From positions 1-6,198 of the forward strand of contig JAAYZL010000485.1 in NCBI GenBank assembly GCA_012514855.1: a stretch of DNA of 6,198 bases, given 5' to 3'. The stretch comes from Clostridiales bacterium. GTDB lineage: Bacteria; Bacillota_A; Clostridia; Christensenellales; Aristaeellaceae. The notes beneath the pieces are model-generated. The model made no database searches. It was given only the letters and a program-made list of their open reading frames with translations, and was not told the DNA's origin. Position numbers and translations under genes: made by a program. Below are positions 1 through 5,589 of this stretch, in pieces. Numbering within the stretch: the first letter of the stretch is position 1; each line of letters opens with the position of its first letter.

Positions 1-804
1 AATGTGCTTTTTGATGATGCGGCCGGGCTTCGCGCCGAGCGCGCGCGCCGCGAGCACGTACTCGTTGTTCTTGATCGAGAGGATCTGGCCGCGCACGAGC
101 CGCGCCATGCCCACCCAGTACAAGAGCGCGAACACGACGAACAGCGAGATCATGTTGCTGCCGACCTTCGCCAGCGCCGTGCCCTTGAGCGCGAGCCCGA
201 GCACCTGATCGAGCACGACCGAGAGCAGTATCACCATCAGCGTGTCCGGCAGCGAGTAGATGATGTCGACGAAGCGCATCATCACCATGTCGACCTTGCC
301 GCCGACGTAGCCGGAGACCGAGCCGTAGACCAGGCCGATCACGAGCACGATGAGGCTCGCGAACAGGCCGATCAGGAGAGATACGCGGGCGCCGTAGACG
401 ACGCGCACGAAGTAGTCGCGGCTCAGCTCGTCCGTCCCGAAGATGTGCGGGAAGATCGTCTGCCCCTCTTCGATCGCGTCCTGTTCGAGCTTCGAGTACT
501 GGAACGGGCCCATGTTGCGGGCGTCCTTGTCGCGCTTTCCGTTGACGGTGATCATCTCGGAATAGCCGTAGGGCACGACGACCGGCGCGAGCACGATGAC
601 CGCGATCAGCGCGAGCAATATGCACAGGCTCAGAACCGCCAGCGGGTTTTTGAACAGCTTTCGCATGCCGTCGCGGAAAAACGTCGTCGACGGGCGCATC
701 TGCTCGTGCTGCGCCTTCTCGTCGGCGGTCGCGGGCTCGAACTTCGAAAGGTCGAGCTGCATGCTCAGGAGACGCTTTTTCGGAATCTTGTCTGCGGAAT
801 ACAT
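1..804 (-). CDS. oppC: Oligopeptide/dipeptide ABC transporter permease, OppC/DppC type (partial, C-terminus beyond the window)
   Basis: One of the two membrane permeases of a peptide importer; it would pair with OppB in the cytoplasmic membrane and be driven by OppD/OppF-type ATPases. The 268 visible residues have a roughly 50-residue cytoplasmic N-terminus. A first membrane helix (about 55-78) and an extracytoplasmic loop follow, the loop ending in HIFGTDELSRD (120-130), the OppC-family GTD-x-L-x-RD signature. Helices lie at about 141-164, 181-205 and 217-236. The EAA loop that contacts the ATPase begins at 249 (YVLAARALGAKPGRIIKKHI) and is cut by the window edge, so probably 50 or so residues are missing. 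The ATG at 804-802 is preceded by GGAAGGGAGGG, a strong ribosome site, and starts 15 bases after the oppB stop, so the two are almost certainly one transcript. Substrate is unknown; Dpp or App naming is equally possible. Confidence 0.93.
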   Translation of the reverse strand, partial: MYSADKIPKKRLLSMQLDLSKFEPATADEKAQHEQMRPSTTFFRDGMRKLFKNPLAVLSLCILLALIAVIVLAPVVVPYGYSEMITVNGKRDKDARNMGPFQYSKLEQDAIEEGQTIFPHIFGTDELSRDYFVRVVYGARVSLLIGLFASLIVLVIGLVYGSVSGYVGGKVDMVMMRFVDIIYSLPDTLMVILLSVVLDQVLGLALKGTALAKVGSNMISLFVVFALLYWVGMARLVRGQILSIKNNEYVLAARALGAKPGRIIKKHI

Positions 805-819
805 GTTGGCCCTCCCTTC

Positions 820-1731
820 CTACGAAAAATCGATCTTCGGGTCGACGACCTTGTAGAGCAGGTCGCTCAGAAGCGTCATCACGACCATCAGGACCGCCAG
901 GAAGATCGTCGTGGCCATGATCATCGGGTAGTCGCGGTTGTTGATGCCGGTGACGAACTTCGCGCCGAGCCCGCCGATCGTGAACACCGTCTCGACGACC
1001 ATCGAGCCGGTCAGCGTGTAGGCGGTCATGGGGCCCACGTAGTTGATCACCGGGATCAGCGCGTTCCGGAGCGCGTGCTTTGCGATGACCTTCGCCTCGT
1101 TGACGCCCTTCGCCCGCGCGGTGCGGATGTAGTCCTGTCCGAGCACCTCGAGCATGCTGGACTTCGTGAGGCGCGTGATGTAGCTCATCGGGTACATCGC
1201 CAGCGATATGATCGGCAGCGCGTAGCTCGCGCCGCCCGCGGCCCAGACGTCGAACCACCCGAGCTTCAGGCAGAAGACCAGCAAAAGGAGCGTCGCGAGG
1301 ATGAAGGGCGGCACCGCGACGAACAGCGTCGTGAAGAAGATGATCAGCCGGTCGGCGATTCTGTTCCTTTTGAGCGCGGCGAGGCAGCCGAAGCCCAACC
1401 CGAACAGTATCGCCAGCGCGATGGCGCTTCCGCCCAGCGTCGCGGAGATTCCGAAGGACTCCATGATCGTCGTCGTGATGTCCCGCCCGGTCTTGAGCGA
1501 TATGCCGAAATCGCCCCGCAGGGCGTTGCGAATGTAGAGAACGAACTGCTCCCCGATCGGCTCGTTGAGGTTGAACCGCTTTTCGAGCGTCGCCTTCGTC
1601 GTCGGGTCGGTCGCCTTCTCGGAGTCGAACGGGCCGCCGGGAATCGCGTTCATCGCAAAGAACGTGATCGCCGCGATGATCAGCACCGTCAGAATCGCGA
1701 GCAGAACCCTCTTTACCGCGTATTTCAGCAT
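820..1731 (-). CDS. oppB: Oligopeptide/dipeptide ABC transporter permease, OppB/DppB type
   Basis: The partner permease of the peptide importer, complete at 303 residues, the usual length for OppB. It has a first membrane helix at about 7-29, then the long extracytoplasmic segment typical of OppB (about 30-95, containing RFNLNEPIGEQF and LRGDFGISL). More helices follow at about 97-120, 128-155, 168-188, 232-256 and 272-294. The EAA loop for the ATPase partner is at about 200-230 (DYIRTARAKG, then HALRNALIPVI). The protein ends in KVVDPKIDFS; a KVVDPR-like tail is common in this family. The ATG is preceded by GAGGT with a 10-base gap, a moderate ribosome site. It is the first gene of its operon, with a promoter about 50 bases upstream and oppC directly after. 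No substrate-binding protein precedes it. Family assignment is firm; which peptides it carries cannot be read. Confidence 0.96.
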   Translation of the reverse strand: MLKYAVKRVLLAILTVLIIAAITFFAMNAIPGGPFDSEKATDPTTKATLEKRFNLNEPIGEQFVLYIRNALRGDFGISLKTGRDITTTIMESFGISATLGGSAIALAILFGLGFGCLAALKRNRIADRLIIFFTTLFVAVPPFILATLLLLVFCLKLGWFDVWAAGGASYALPIISLAMYPMSYITRLTKSSMLEVLGQDYIRTARAKGVNEAKVIAKHALRNALIPVINYVGPMTAYTLTGSMVVETVFTIGGLGAKFVTGINNRDYPMIMATTIFLAVLMVVMTLLSDLLYKVVDPKIDFS

Positions 1732-1783
1732 CGAACCGGATACCTCACTTTTTTACCCCTACATCGCGTGTTATAATATTGGT

Positions 1784-1813
1784 ATTCTACCCTCCCGAAT
1801 TAACAGAAGTCAA
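1784..1813 (-). promoter_or_regulatory. Sigma-70-type promoter for oppBC
   Basis: On the minus strand TTGACT (1813-1808) is followed by an 18-base spacer and TAGAAT (1789-1784), each hexamer matching the consensus at five of six positions. Transcription would begin near 1777, giving a leader of about 46 bases before the oppB ATG at 1731. This is the best promoter match in the window. It was found by eye; no start-site data exist. Confidence 0.65.
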
Positions 1814-1931
1814 GTCCATTTCCAGAAAATCGCACGGCATTCATATCATTTAACATCGGATTTGAAGGATTTCATTCCCTCGAATTCCATTTTTTTCACG
1901 ATCCGGGCGCTTCATGCGCGAAAGTTGAATA

Positions 1932-1975
1932 ATTATGCGGCAAGCGCCGCCAATTCCGGCGGTATCTTGCATAAT
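1932..1975. repeat. Long interrupted inverted repeat (hairpin potential)
   Basis: ATTATG (1932-1937) pairs with CATAAT (1970-1975), CAAG (1941-1944) with CTTG (1966-1969), and CCGCC (1947-1951) with GGCGG (1958-1962) around a 6-base loop. That gives 15 base pairs interrupted by a 3-base bulge and a small internal loop. There is no T-run after it on either strand, so it does not look like an intrinsic terminator. It lies upstream of both predicted promoters, so a DNA-level role (regulator binding) or a remnant repeat is as likely as an RNA structure. Confidence 0.6.
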
Positions 1976-2036
1976 AATCCGTTCCCCGCGCCCGCATTTT
2001 GGCCGCGCGGGATTTTACGGCCCGCCCGTTGCAACC

Positions 2037-2064
2037 TTTAAAAATTCATGCTATTCTATATAAA
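2037..2064 (+). promoter_or_regulatory. Candidate promoter for iorAB
   Basis: TTTAAA (2037-2042) and TATAAA (2059-2064) are separated by 16 bases, matching four and five of six consensus positions. An alternative in the same A+T-rich patch is TTGCAA (2029-2034), a 17-base spacer, and TATTCT (2052-2057). Either would start transcription around 2065-2072, within or just before the palindrome, leaving a leader of about 50 bases before iorA. The position is more convincing than either individual hexamer. Confidence 0.4.
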
Positions 2065-2070
2065 CTCCGT

Positions 2071-2086
2071 GCGCGATGCATCGCGC
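2071..2086. promoter_or_regulatory. Perfect 16-bp palindrome near the predicted iorAB transcription start (possible operator)
   Basis: GCGCGATGCATCGCGC is identical to its own reverse complement over all 16 bases and does not extend further on either side. It begins six bases after the TATAAA element and ends 16 bases before the iorA ribosome site. That position suits a dimeric repressor site overlapping the transcription start. Its G+C-rich ends could also arise by chance in this genome, and a hairpin in the messenger leader is another possibility. No regulator is known from the window. Confidence 0.45.
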
Positions 2087-2102
2087 GGCGGAGGCAACAG
2101 AC

Positions 2103-2108
2103 AAGGAG
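2103..2108 (+). promoter_or_regulatory. Ribosome binding site that fixes the iorA start
   Basis: AAGGAG lies 10 bases before the ATG at 2119. The reading frame stays open upstream to an ATG at 1999. That ATG has no ribosome site and lies upstream of the predicted promoter, and the extra 40 residues resemble nothing in IorA, so the start at 2119 is preferred. Confidence 0.85.
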
Positions 2109-2118
2109 AACCTGCGAA

Positions 2119-3852
2119 ATGAAGGAACTGCTGCTCGGAAACTGGGCGGTGGCCCGCGGCCTGTACGAGGCGGGATGCCGCTTTGTCTCCTCCTATCCCG
2201 GCACGCCCTCGACCGAAATCACCGAGCGCGCGGCCGACTACGCGGAAATCTACGCGGAATGGGCGCCGAACGAGAAGGTGGCGCTCGAGGCGGCCCTCGG
2301 CGCGAGCCTCGCGGGCGCCCGCAGCTTCGCGGCGATGAAGCACGTCGGGCTGAACGTCGCGGCCGACCCGCTGTTCACGGCGTCCTACACCGGCGTCAAC
2401 GGCGGGCTCGTCATCGCCGTCGCGGACGACCCGGCGATGCACTCCTCGCAGAACGAGCAGGACTCGCGCCACTACGCCAGGGCCGCGAAGCTGCCGATGC
2501 TGGAGCCCTCCGATTCCTCGGAATGCCTGCACTTTGCGAAGCTCGCGTTCGAGCTGTCGGAGCGGTTCGACACGCCGGTGATTCTGCGCACGGCGACGCG
2601 CATCGCGCACGCGCAGAGCCTCGTCGAGCCGTCCCTCCGCGAGGAGGTCGAGCTGAAGCCCTACGAGAAGAACCCGGAAAAATACGTGATGTCCCCGTCG
2701 AACGCCGTCCGACGCCACGAGGCGGTCGAAAAGCGCACCGCCGCGCTCGGGGAATATTCGGAATCCTCCGAACTGAACCGCGGGGAGCTCCGCGGCCGCG
2801 AGATCGGCTTCGTGACCTCCGGCGCCTGCTACGAGTACGTGCGCGAGGCGTTCCCAAATGCGAGCGTGTTCAAGATCGGCATCGTCCACCCGCTGCCGGT
2901 CGAGCGCATCCGGGCGTTTTCCGGGAAGGTCGGCCGGCTGATCGTCGTCGAGGAGCTCGACCCGTTCATCGAGGCGGAGCTCCGCGCCGCCGGGGTGCCG
3001 GTCGCGGGCGGCAAGGACCTGTTCGGGCTGCTCGGCGAGCTGTCGCCGGTCAAAATCCAAAAAGCGCTCGGCGAGCCCGTCCCGGAGGCGAAGGCGTTCG
3101 GCGAGCCGATCCCGCCGCGCCCGCCGGTCATGTGCGCGGGCTGCCCGCACCGGGGGCTGTTCCGCGTGCTGTCGAAGCTCAAACTGACCGTGCTCGGCGA
3201 CATCGGCTGCTACACGCTCGGCTCCGCCGCGCCGCTGAACGCGATCGATTCGGTCGTGTGCATGGGCGCGTCGGTGTCGATGCTGCACGGCTTCACGAAG
3301 GTCCGGCCGGACACGGCGAAGAGGACCGTCGGCGTCATCGGCGACTCGACGTTCATCCACTCGGGCATCACGGGGCTGATCGACATCGCGTACAACCGCG
3401 GCGTCTCGACGCTTATCGTGCTCGACAACGCGATCACCGGCATGACCGGCCACCAGCAGAACCCGACGACCGGGCTGACGCTGAAGAACGAGCCGTCGCC
3501 CGCGATTTCCATCGAGAAGCTGTGCGAGGCGTCGGGCATCCGAAGCGTGCGCGTCGTCGACCCGCACGACATGCAACTGATGGAGAGGACGCTCAAGGAG
3601 GAGCTTCAGAGGGACGAGCCGTCGGTCATCGTGTCGCGGCGGCCGTGCGCGCTCCTGAAGTGCGTGCCGCATAAGCCGCCGGTCAGGATCGACCCGGAGA
3701 AGTGCCGGGGCTGCGCCGCGTGCATGAAGCTCGGCTGCCCGGCTCTGCGCTTTGCGGGCAAGAGGGCCGCCGTCGACGAGGCGCAGTGCGTCGGCTGCGG
3801 GCTGTGCATACAGACCTGCGGTTTTTGCGCGATCGGGGAGGTGGACCAATGA
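2119..3852 (+). CDS. iorA: Indolepyruvate:ferredoxin oxidoreductase, alpha subunit
   Basis: The thiamine-diphosphate-dependent catalytic subunit. With IorB it oxidatively decarboxylates arylpyruvates (indolepyruvate, phenylpyruvate, 4-hydroxyphenylpyruvate) to aryl-acyl-CoA and CO2, reducing ferredoxin in the cytoplasm. The 577 residues show the expected order. The N-terminal pyrimidine-binding domain has SSYPGTPSTEI (24-34), E52 in the APNEKVALEAALG segment and the MKHVGLNVAADPL stretch (73-85). A middle domain covers about 225-310. The TPP-binding domain has MCAGCPHRG (338-346), GDIGCYTLG (360-368) and GDS (408-410), with DN (436-437) 27-28 residues after D409. Two ferredoxin-like motifs close the protein: C529, C532, C535, C540, then C557, C560, C563, C567. 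The second lacks the usual Pro after its last Cys and has an extra C570 (C567-G-F-C570). The gene is first in its operon and overlaps iorB by four bases. Length and motifs leave little doubt about the family; the preferred substrate is inferred. Confidence 0.97.
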   Translation: MKELLLGNWAVARGLYEAGCRFVSSYPGTPSTEITERAADYAEIYAEWAPNEKVALEAALGASLAGARSFAAMKHVGLNVAADPLFTASYTGVNGGLVIAVADDPAMHSSQNEQDSRHYARAAKLPMLEPSDSSECLHFAKLAFELSERFDTPVILRTATRIAHAQSLVEPSLREEVELKPYEKNPEKYVMSPSNAVRRHEAVEKRTAALGEYSESSELNRGELRGREIGFVTSGACYEYVREAFPNASVFKIGIVHPLPVERIRAFSGKVGRLIVVEELDPFIEAELRAAGVPVAGGKDLFGLLGELSPVKIQKALGEPVPEAKAFGEPIPPRPPVMCAGCPHRGLFRVLSKLKLTVLGDIGCYTLGSAAPLNAIDSVVCMGASVSMLHGFTKVRPDTAKRTVGVIGDSTFIHSGITGLIDIAYNRGVSTLIVLDNAITGMTGHQQNPTTGLTLKNEPSPAISIEKLCEASGIRSVRVVDPHDMQLMERTLKEELQRDEPSVIVSRRPCALLKCVPHKPPVRIDPEKCRGCAACMKLGCPALRFAGKRAAVDEAQCVGCGLCIQTCGFCAIGEVDQ

Positions 3853-4418
3853 ATACCGCGTCCGTGATGATCGTCGGCGTCGGCGGACAGGGGACGCTGC
3901 TCGCGTCGAAGGTGCTCGGCGCGGCGCTTCTGTCGCTCGACTACGACGTCAAGGTCAGCGAGGTGCACGGCATGTCGCAGCGCGGCGGCAGCGTCGTGAC
4001 CTACGTGCGCTTCGGGGACGAGGTGCACGCGCCGATCGTCGACCTCGGCGGGGCGGACTACATGCTCGCGTTCGAGCCGCTCGAGGCCGCGCGCTACATC
4101 GCGAGGCTGAAACCGTCGGGCCTCCTGATCGTCAACACCCGGGGTACGCCGCCGATGCCGGTCATCACGGGCCGGATGGCCTACCCCGAGGACGTCGTCG
4201 GAAAGCTCGGCGCGCGGGCGGACGTCGTCGCGATCGACGCCATGAAGCTCGCCAAAGACGCCGGAAGCCCGAAGGCGGTCAACATGGTGCTGATGGGCGC
4301 GCTGGCCGCCCGGATGCGCATCCCCGCCTCCGCCTGGAGCGACGCGCTCGAAAAACAGGTTCCCGCGCGGTTTCTGGAGCTCAACCGCCGCGCGTTTGAA
4401 TTGGGGAACGCGTATTGA
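3849..4418 (+). CDS. iorB: Indolepyruvate:ferredoxin oxidoreductase, beta subunit
   Basis: The small gamma-type partner of IorA, completing the enzyme that turns arylpyruvates and CoA into aryl-acyl-CoA with ferredoxin reduction. It is 189 residues, normal for IorB. It begins with a glycine-rich nucleotide-type loop, IVGVGGQGTLLASKVLG (8-24). The hallmark EVHGMSQRGGSV (38-49) of the pyruvate/ketoisovalerate oxidoreductase gamma family follows. Near the end, KAVNMVLMGALA (142-153) matches the conserved C-terminal helix of the family. Its ATG shares four bases (ATGA) with the iorA stop, and GGAGGT six bases upstream, inside iorA, drives initiation, which suggests translational coupling and equal subunit amounts. 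A strong terminator follows two bases after the stop codon, so the operon ends here, without an acyl-CoA ligase or transaminase. There are no Fe-S cysteines, as expected for this subunit. Confidence 0.97.
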   Translation: MNTASVMIVGVGGQGTLLASKVLGAALLSLDYDVKVSEVHGMSQRGGSVVTYVRFGDEVHAPIVDLGGADYMLAFEPLEAARYIARLKPSGLLIVNTRGTPPMPVITGRMAYPEDVVGKLGARADVVAIDAMKLAKDAGSPKAVNMVLMGALAARMRIPASAWSDALEKQVPARFLELNRRAFELGNAY

Positions 4419-4420
4419 TC

Positions 4421-4467
4421 AACCCGCAAAAAAAGCGCCCGCGACGCGGACGCTTTTTTTGTGGGTT
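4421..4467. terminator. Bidirectional intrinsic terminator between convergent genes
   Basis: A symmetric hairpin centred on 4444. The 17-base arms 4421-4437 and 4451-4467 are complementary throughout, with one G·U wobble (4426/4462). After a single C/A mismatch, CCGC and GCGG continue the stem around a 3-base loop. A7 (4428-4434) and T7 (4454-4460) lie within the arms, so on either strand a G+C-rich core stem is followed by seven T residues. It terminates iorAB on the plus strand and the VanW-like gene on the minus strand, and its final base is the last base of that gene's TGA stop. Confidence 0.93.
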
Positions 4468-5513
4468 CACCACCACCAGCCCTCGGACTCCTCTTCCTCA
4501 TAGTCCCAGTGCCCGGACCCGCCGCCCTCCCGATAGACCTCGCAGACGAGCGTGTCGCCGTTCAGGAACGCGTAGATCGCGATCGCGCCCTCGCCGGTAT
4601 AGCGGAACGAGAAGTCGGTGCCGGCGTCGTAGTCGACCAATATCGCGTCGGACGCGCTCCCGACGTAGTCTTGGCTGTAGCGGCTTCCGTAGGTGGACTT
4701 TTCGACGAACGACACGTCGTCCATATCCTTCACGACCAGCCAGACCGCGCTCGCGACCTGCGCGACGCCGCCGCCCGTGACCTTCGCGCCGCGGCCGTTG
4801 ACCGCCGTCGCGTAGCCCCGCGCCTTCGTGCGCGCGCCGACGATGTCGTTGAACGAGAACATGTCGCCGTTTTCGAGCAGCGTCCCGTTGACCGCCTGCG
4901 CCGCGAGGCTCACGTTGCCGAAGAGCGCCTTCGTGCCGTGGACGTAGATTTCGGCGCTCCCGACGAGCTCGCCCGACGCCGCGTCGCTCTCGTACGCGTC
5001 GAAGTTCAAGGTCACGTACAGCGAGTCGCCGGAGGTATACGCCTCGATCGTCATGTCGTCGAAATGGTTCGTGAACCGGAAGTCGATTCCGGACTCCTCG
5101 TCGACCAGAATCGCGTCCGCCGGGTCGTCGACGTAGGACTGGTTGTAGCGGCTTCCGTAGGTCTTTCGCTCGTCGTAGGAGATGCCGCCCAGCTCCTCAA
5201 GCGCGATGTACAGCGTGCTCGCGACCTGCGCGACGCCGCCGCCCACGACCTTCACGCCGCGGCCGTTGACCGCCGACTGATAGCCGCGCTTCGCCGTCCT
5301 CGCGCCGACGACGTCGTTGAACGAAAAGCTCCCGCCGTAGGGCACGAAACAGCCGTTGATCGCGTCCGCCGCCAGCCGGATGTTGGAAATGCGCGCGCTC
5401 GAGCTCCCGAGCGGCGTCTCCGCGGAAACATAGCTCGCCGCGAGCGCGGGAGCCGCGGCAAGAGCGCTCATAAGAAGCGCCGCCGCAACGAGAACCGAAA
5501 ACCACCGCTTCAT
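4467..5513 (-). CDS. Secreted protein with two tandem VanW-like domains
   Basis: 348 residues from the preferred ATG at 5513-5511. A signal peptide (MKRW, a hydrophobic stretch to about residue 20, then APALAA near 22-26) predicts export. Two homologous domains follow at about 40-172 and 200-329. In order, each carries an N-containing helix ending in NG, FSFND-x-VGART (63-72 and 219-228), AVNGRG, GGGVAQVAS (91-99 and 247-255), TYGSRY (118-123 and 274-279) and DAILVD (133-138 and 289-294). This resembles the VanW family (FSFN, G-R-T, GGG-x-C-Q-S-LY, H-S-x-Y, DA). VanW is named from the vancomycin-resistance vanB cluster, but its biochemical function is not settled, so none is assigned. Both copies have Ala where the family usually has Cys. 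The tail is Gly-rich, then acidic, and ends in three Trp. An ATG nine bases earlier (5522) would touch the ribosome site and is less likely. Cotranscription with scpA, 76 bases upstream, is plausible. Confidence 0.85.
   Translation of the reverse strand: MKRWFSVLVAAALLMSALAAAPALAASYVSAETPLGSSSARISNIRLAADAINGCFVPYGGSFSFNDVVGARTAKRGYQSAVNGRGVKVVGGGVAQVASTLYIALEELGGISYDERKTYGSRYNQSYVDDPADAILVDEESGIDFRFTNHFDDMTIEAYTSGDSLYVTLNFDAYESDAASGELVGSAEIYVHGTKALFGNVSLAAQAVNGTLLENGDMFSFNDIVGARTKARGYATAVNGRGAKVTGGGVAQVASAVWLVVKDMDDVSFVEKSTYGSRYSQDYVGSASDAILVDYDAGTDFSFRYTGEGAIAIYAFLNGDTLVCEVYREGGGSGHWDYEEEESEGWWW
4753..4856 (-). repeat. Direct repeat copy A (second VanW-like domain)
   Basis: This 104-base stretch matches 5221-5324 at a constant distance of 468 bases (156 codons). 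Over the first 55 bases (4753-4807) 52 are identical; the remainder is more diverged but has no gaps. It encodes the AVNGRG/GGGVAQVAS core of the second domain. Weaker similarity with the same offset extends down to about 4633, including the identical bases coding TYGSRY. Confidence 0.85.
5221..5324 (-). repeat. Direct repeat copy B (first VanW-like domain)
   Basis: The partner of the repeat at 4753-4856, encoding the same core motifs in the N-terminal domain. The 468-base offset is kept by all the paired motifs in the protein, so the gene arose by an in-frame internal duplication with no insertions or deletions since in the conserved part. Confidence 0.85.
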
Positions 5514-5522
5514 CCTTCTCAT

Positions 5523-5529
5523 CTCCCTT
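5523..5529 (-). promoter_or_regulatory. Ribosome binding site that decides the VanW-like gene start
   Basis: AAGGGAG on the minus strand lies nine bases before the ATG at 5513 but directly abuts the ATG at 5522. Normal spacing therefore favours 5513 and a protein beginning MKRWFSV, which also leaves a standard signal peptide with two early basic residues. Confidence 0.7.
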
Positions 5530-5589
5530 CGGACCGATCCGATGCCTATTGGACGCGCGCGGGCCCCCGGCGGTTCCAGAAAAACCCGC

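Larger units (their letters stand above)
1732..2118. other. Divergent intergenic region between oppB and iorA
   Basis: This is the only gene-free stretch longer than 300 bases. It is visibly richer in A and T than the surrounding genes, especially at 1740-1900 and 2037-2065. From left to right it holds the oppB leader and promoter, an A+T-rich stretch with no recognisable element (about 1814-1905), a long interrupted inverted repeat (1932-1975), a G+C-rich segment with two competing short stems (1985-2025), a promoter candidate for iorA, and a 16-bp palindrome. Short open frames on both strands lack ribosome sites and family features, so no small protein is called. Confidence 0.7.

Noticed and set aside
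4..1776. Long plus-strand open frame (about 590 codons) opposite oppB and oppC
   Set aside because: Its translation is dominated by Arg, Asp, His, Glu and Gln, the mirror of hydrophobic permease codons in high-G+C DNA. It runs across two clearly real minus-strand genes and their intergenic gap and has no recognisable motif.
1772..1777. Perfect TATAAT on the plus strand as a promoter for iorAB
   Set aside because: No -35 hexamer lies at acceptable spacing (nearest TTTACC gives 14 bases). It would imply a leader of about 340 bases, whereas a promoter-like patch lies much closer to iorA. The match probably reflects the A+T-rich start region of the opposite promoter.
1891..2003. Small minus-strand frames starting at ATGs in the intergenic region (about 21 and 33 codons)
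   Set aside because: Neither has a ribosome site or any recognisable feature, and they overlap the inverted repeat and A+T-rich stretch.
1565..2041. Plus-strand frame of 158 codons running from inside oppB into the intergenic region
   Set aside because: It starts antisense inside oppB, has no ribosome site, and its second half tracks the non-coding A+T-rich DNA.
1999..2118. Upstream in-frame extension of iorA by 40 codons
   Set aside because: The first ATG lacks a ribosome site, the extension covers the predicted promoter and palindrome, and IorA proteins normally begin at the MKELLLGN-type segment.
2076..3674. Second long plus-strand open frame (about 532 codons) overlapping iorA in another frame
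   Set aside because: It is Arg/Ala/Gly-rich with no domain features, and its initiator lies in the palindrome with no ribosome site.
2056..3849. Long minus-strand open frame (about 597 codons) opposite iorA
   Set aside because: It is antisense to a gene with complete family motifs, has low-complexity Arg/Asp/Ala/Leu-rich composition and no ribosome site; a G+C-driven shadow.
5540..5589. TGGAACCGC in the scpA/VanW-like gap, reminiscent of the T-box antiterminator sequence
   Set aside because: Only part of the T-box core is present, there is no terminator after it, no room for the specifier stem, and the downstream gene is not an amino-acid gene.
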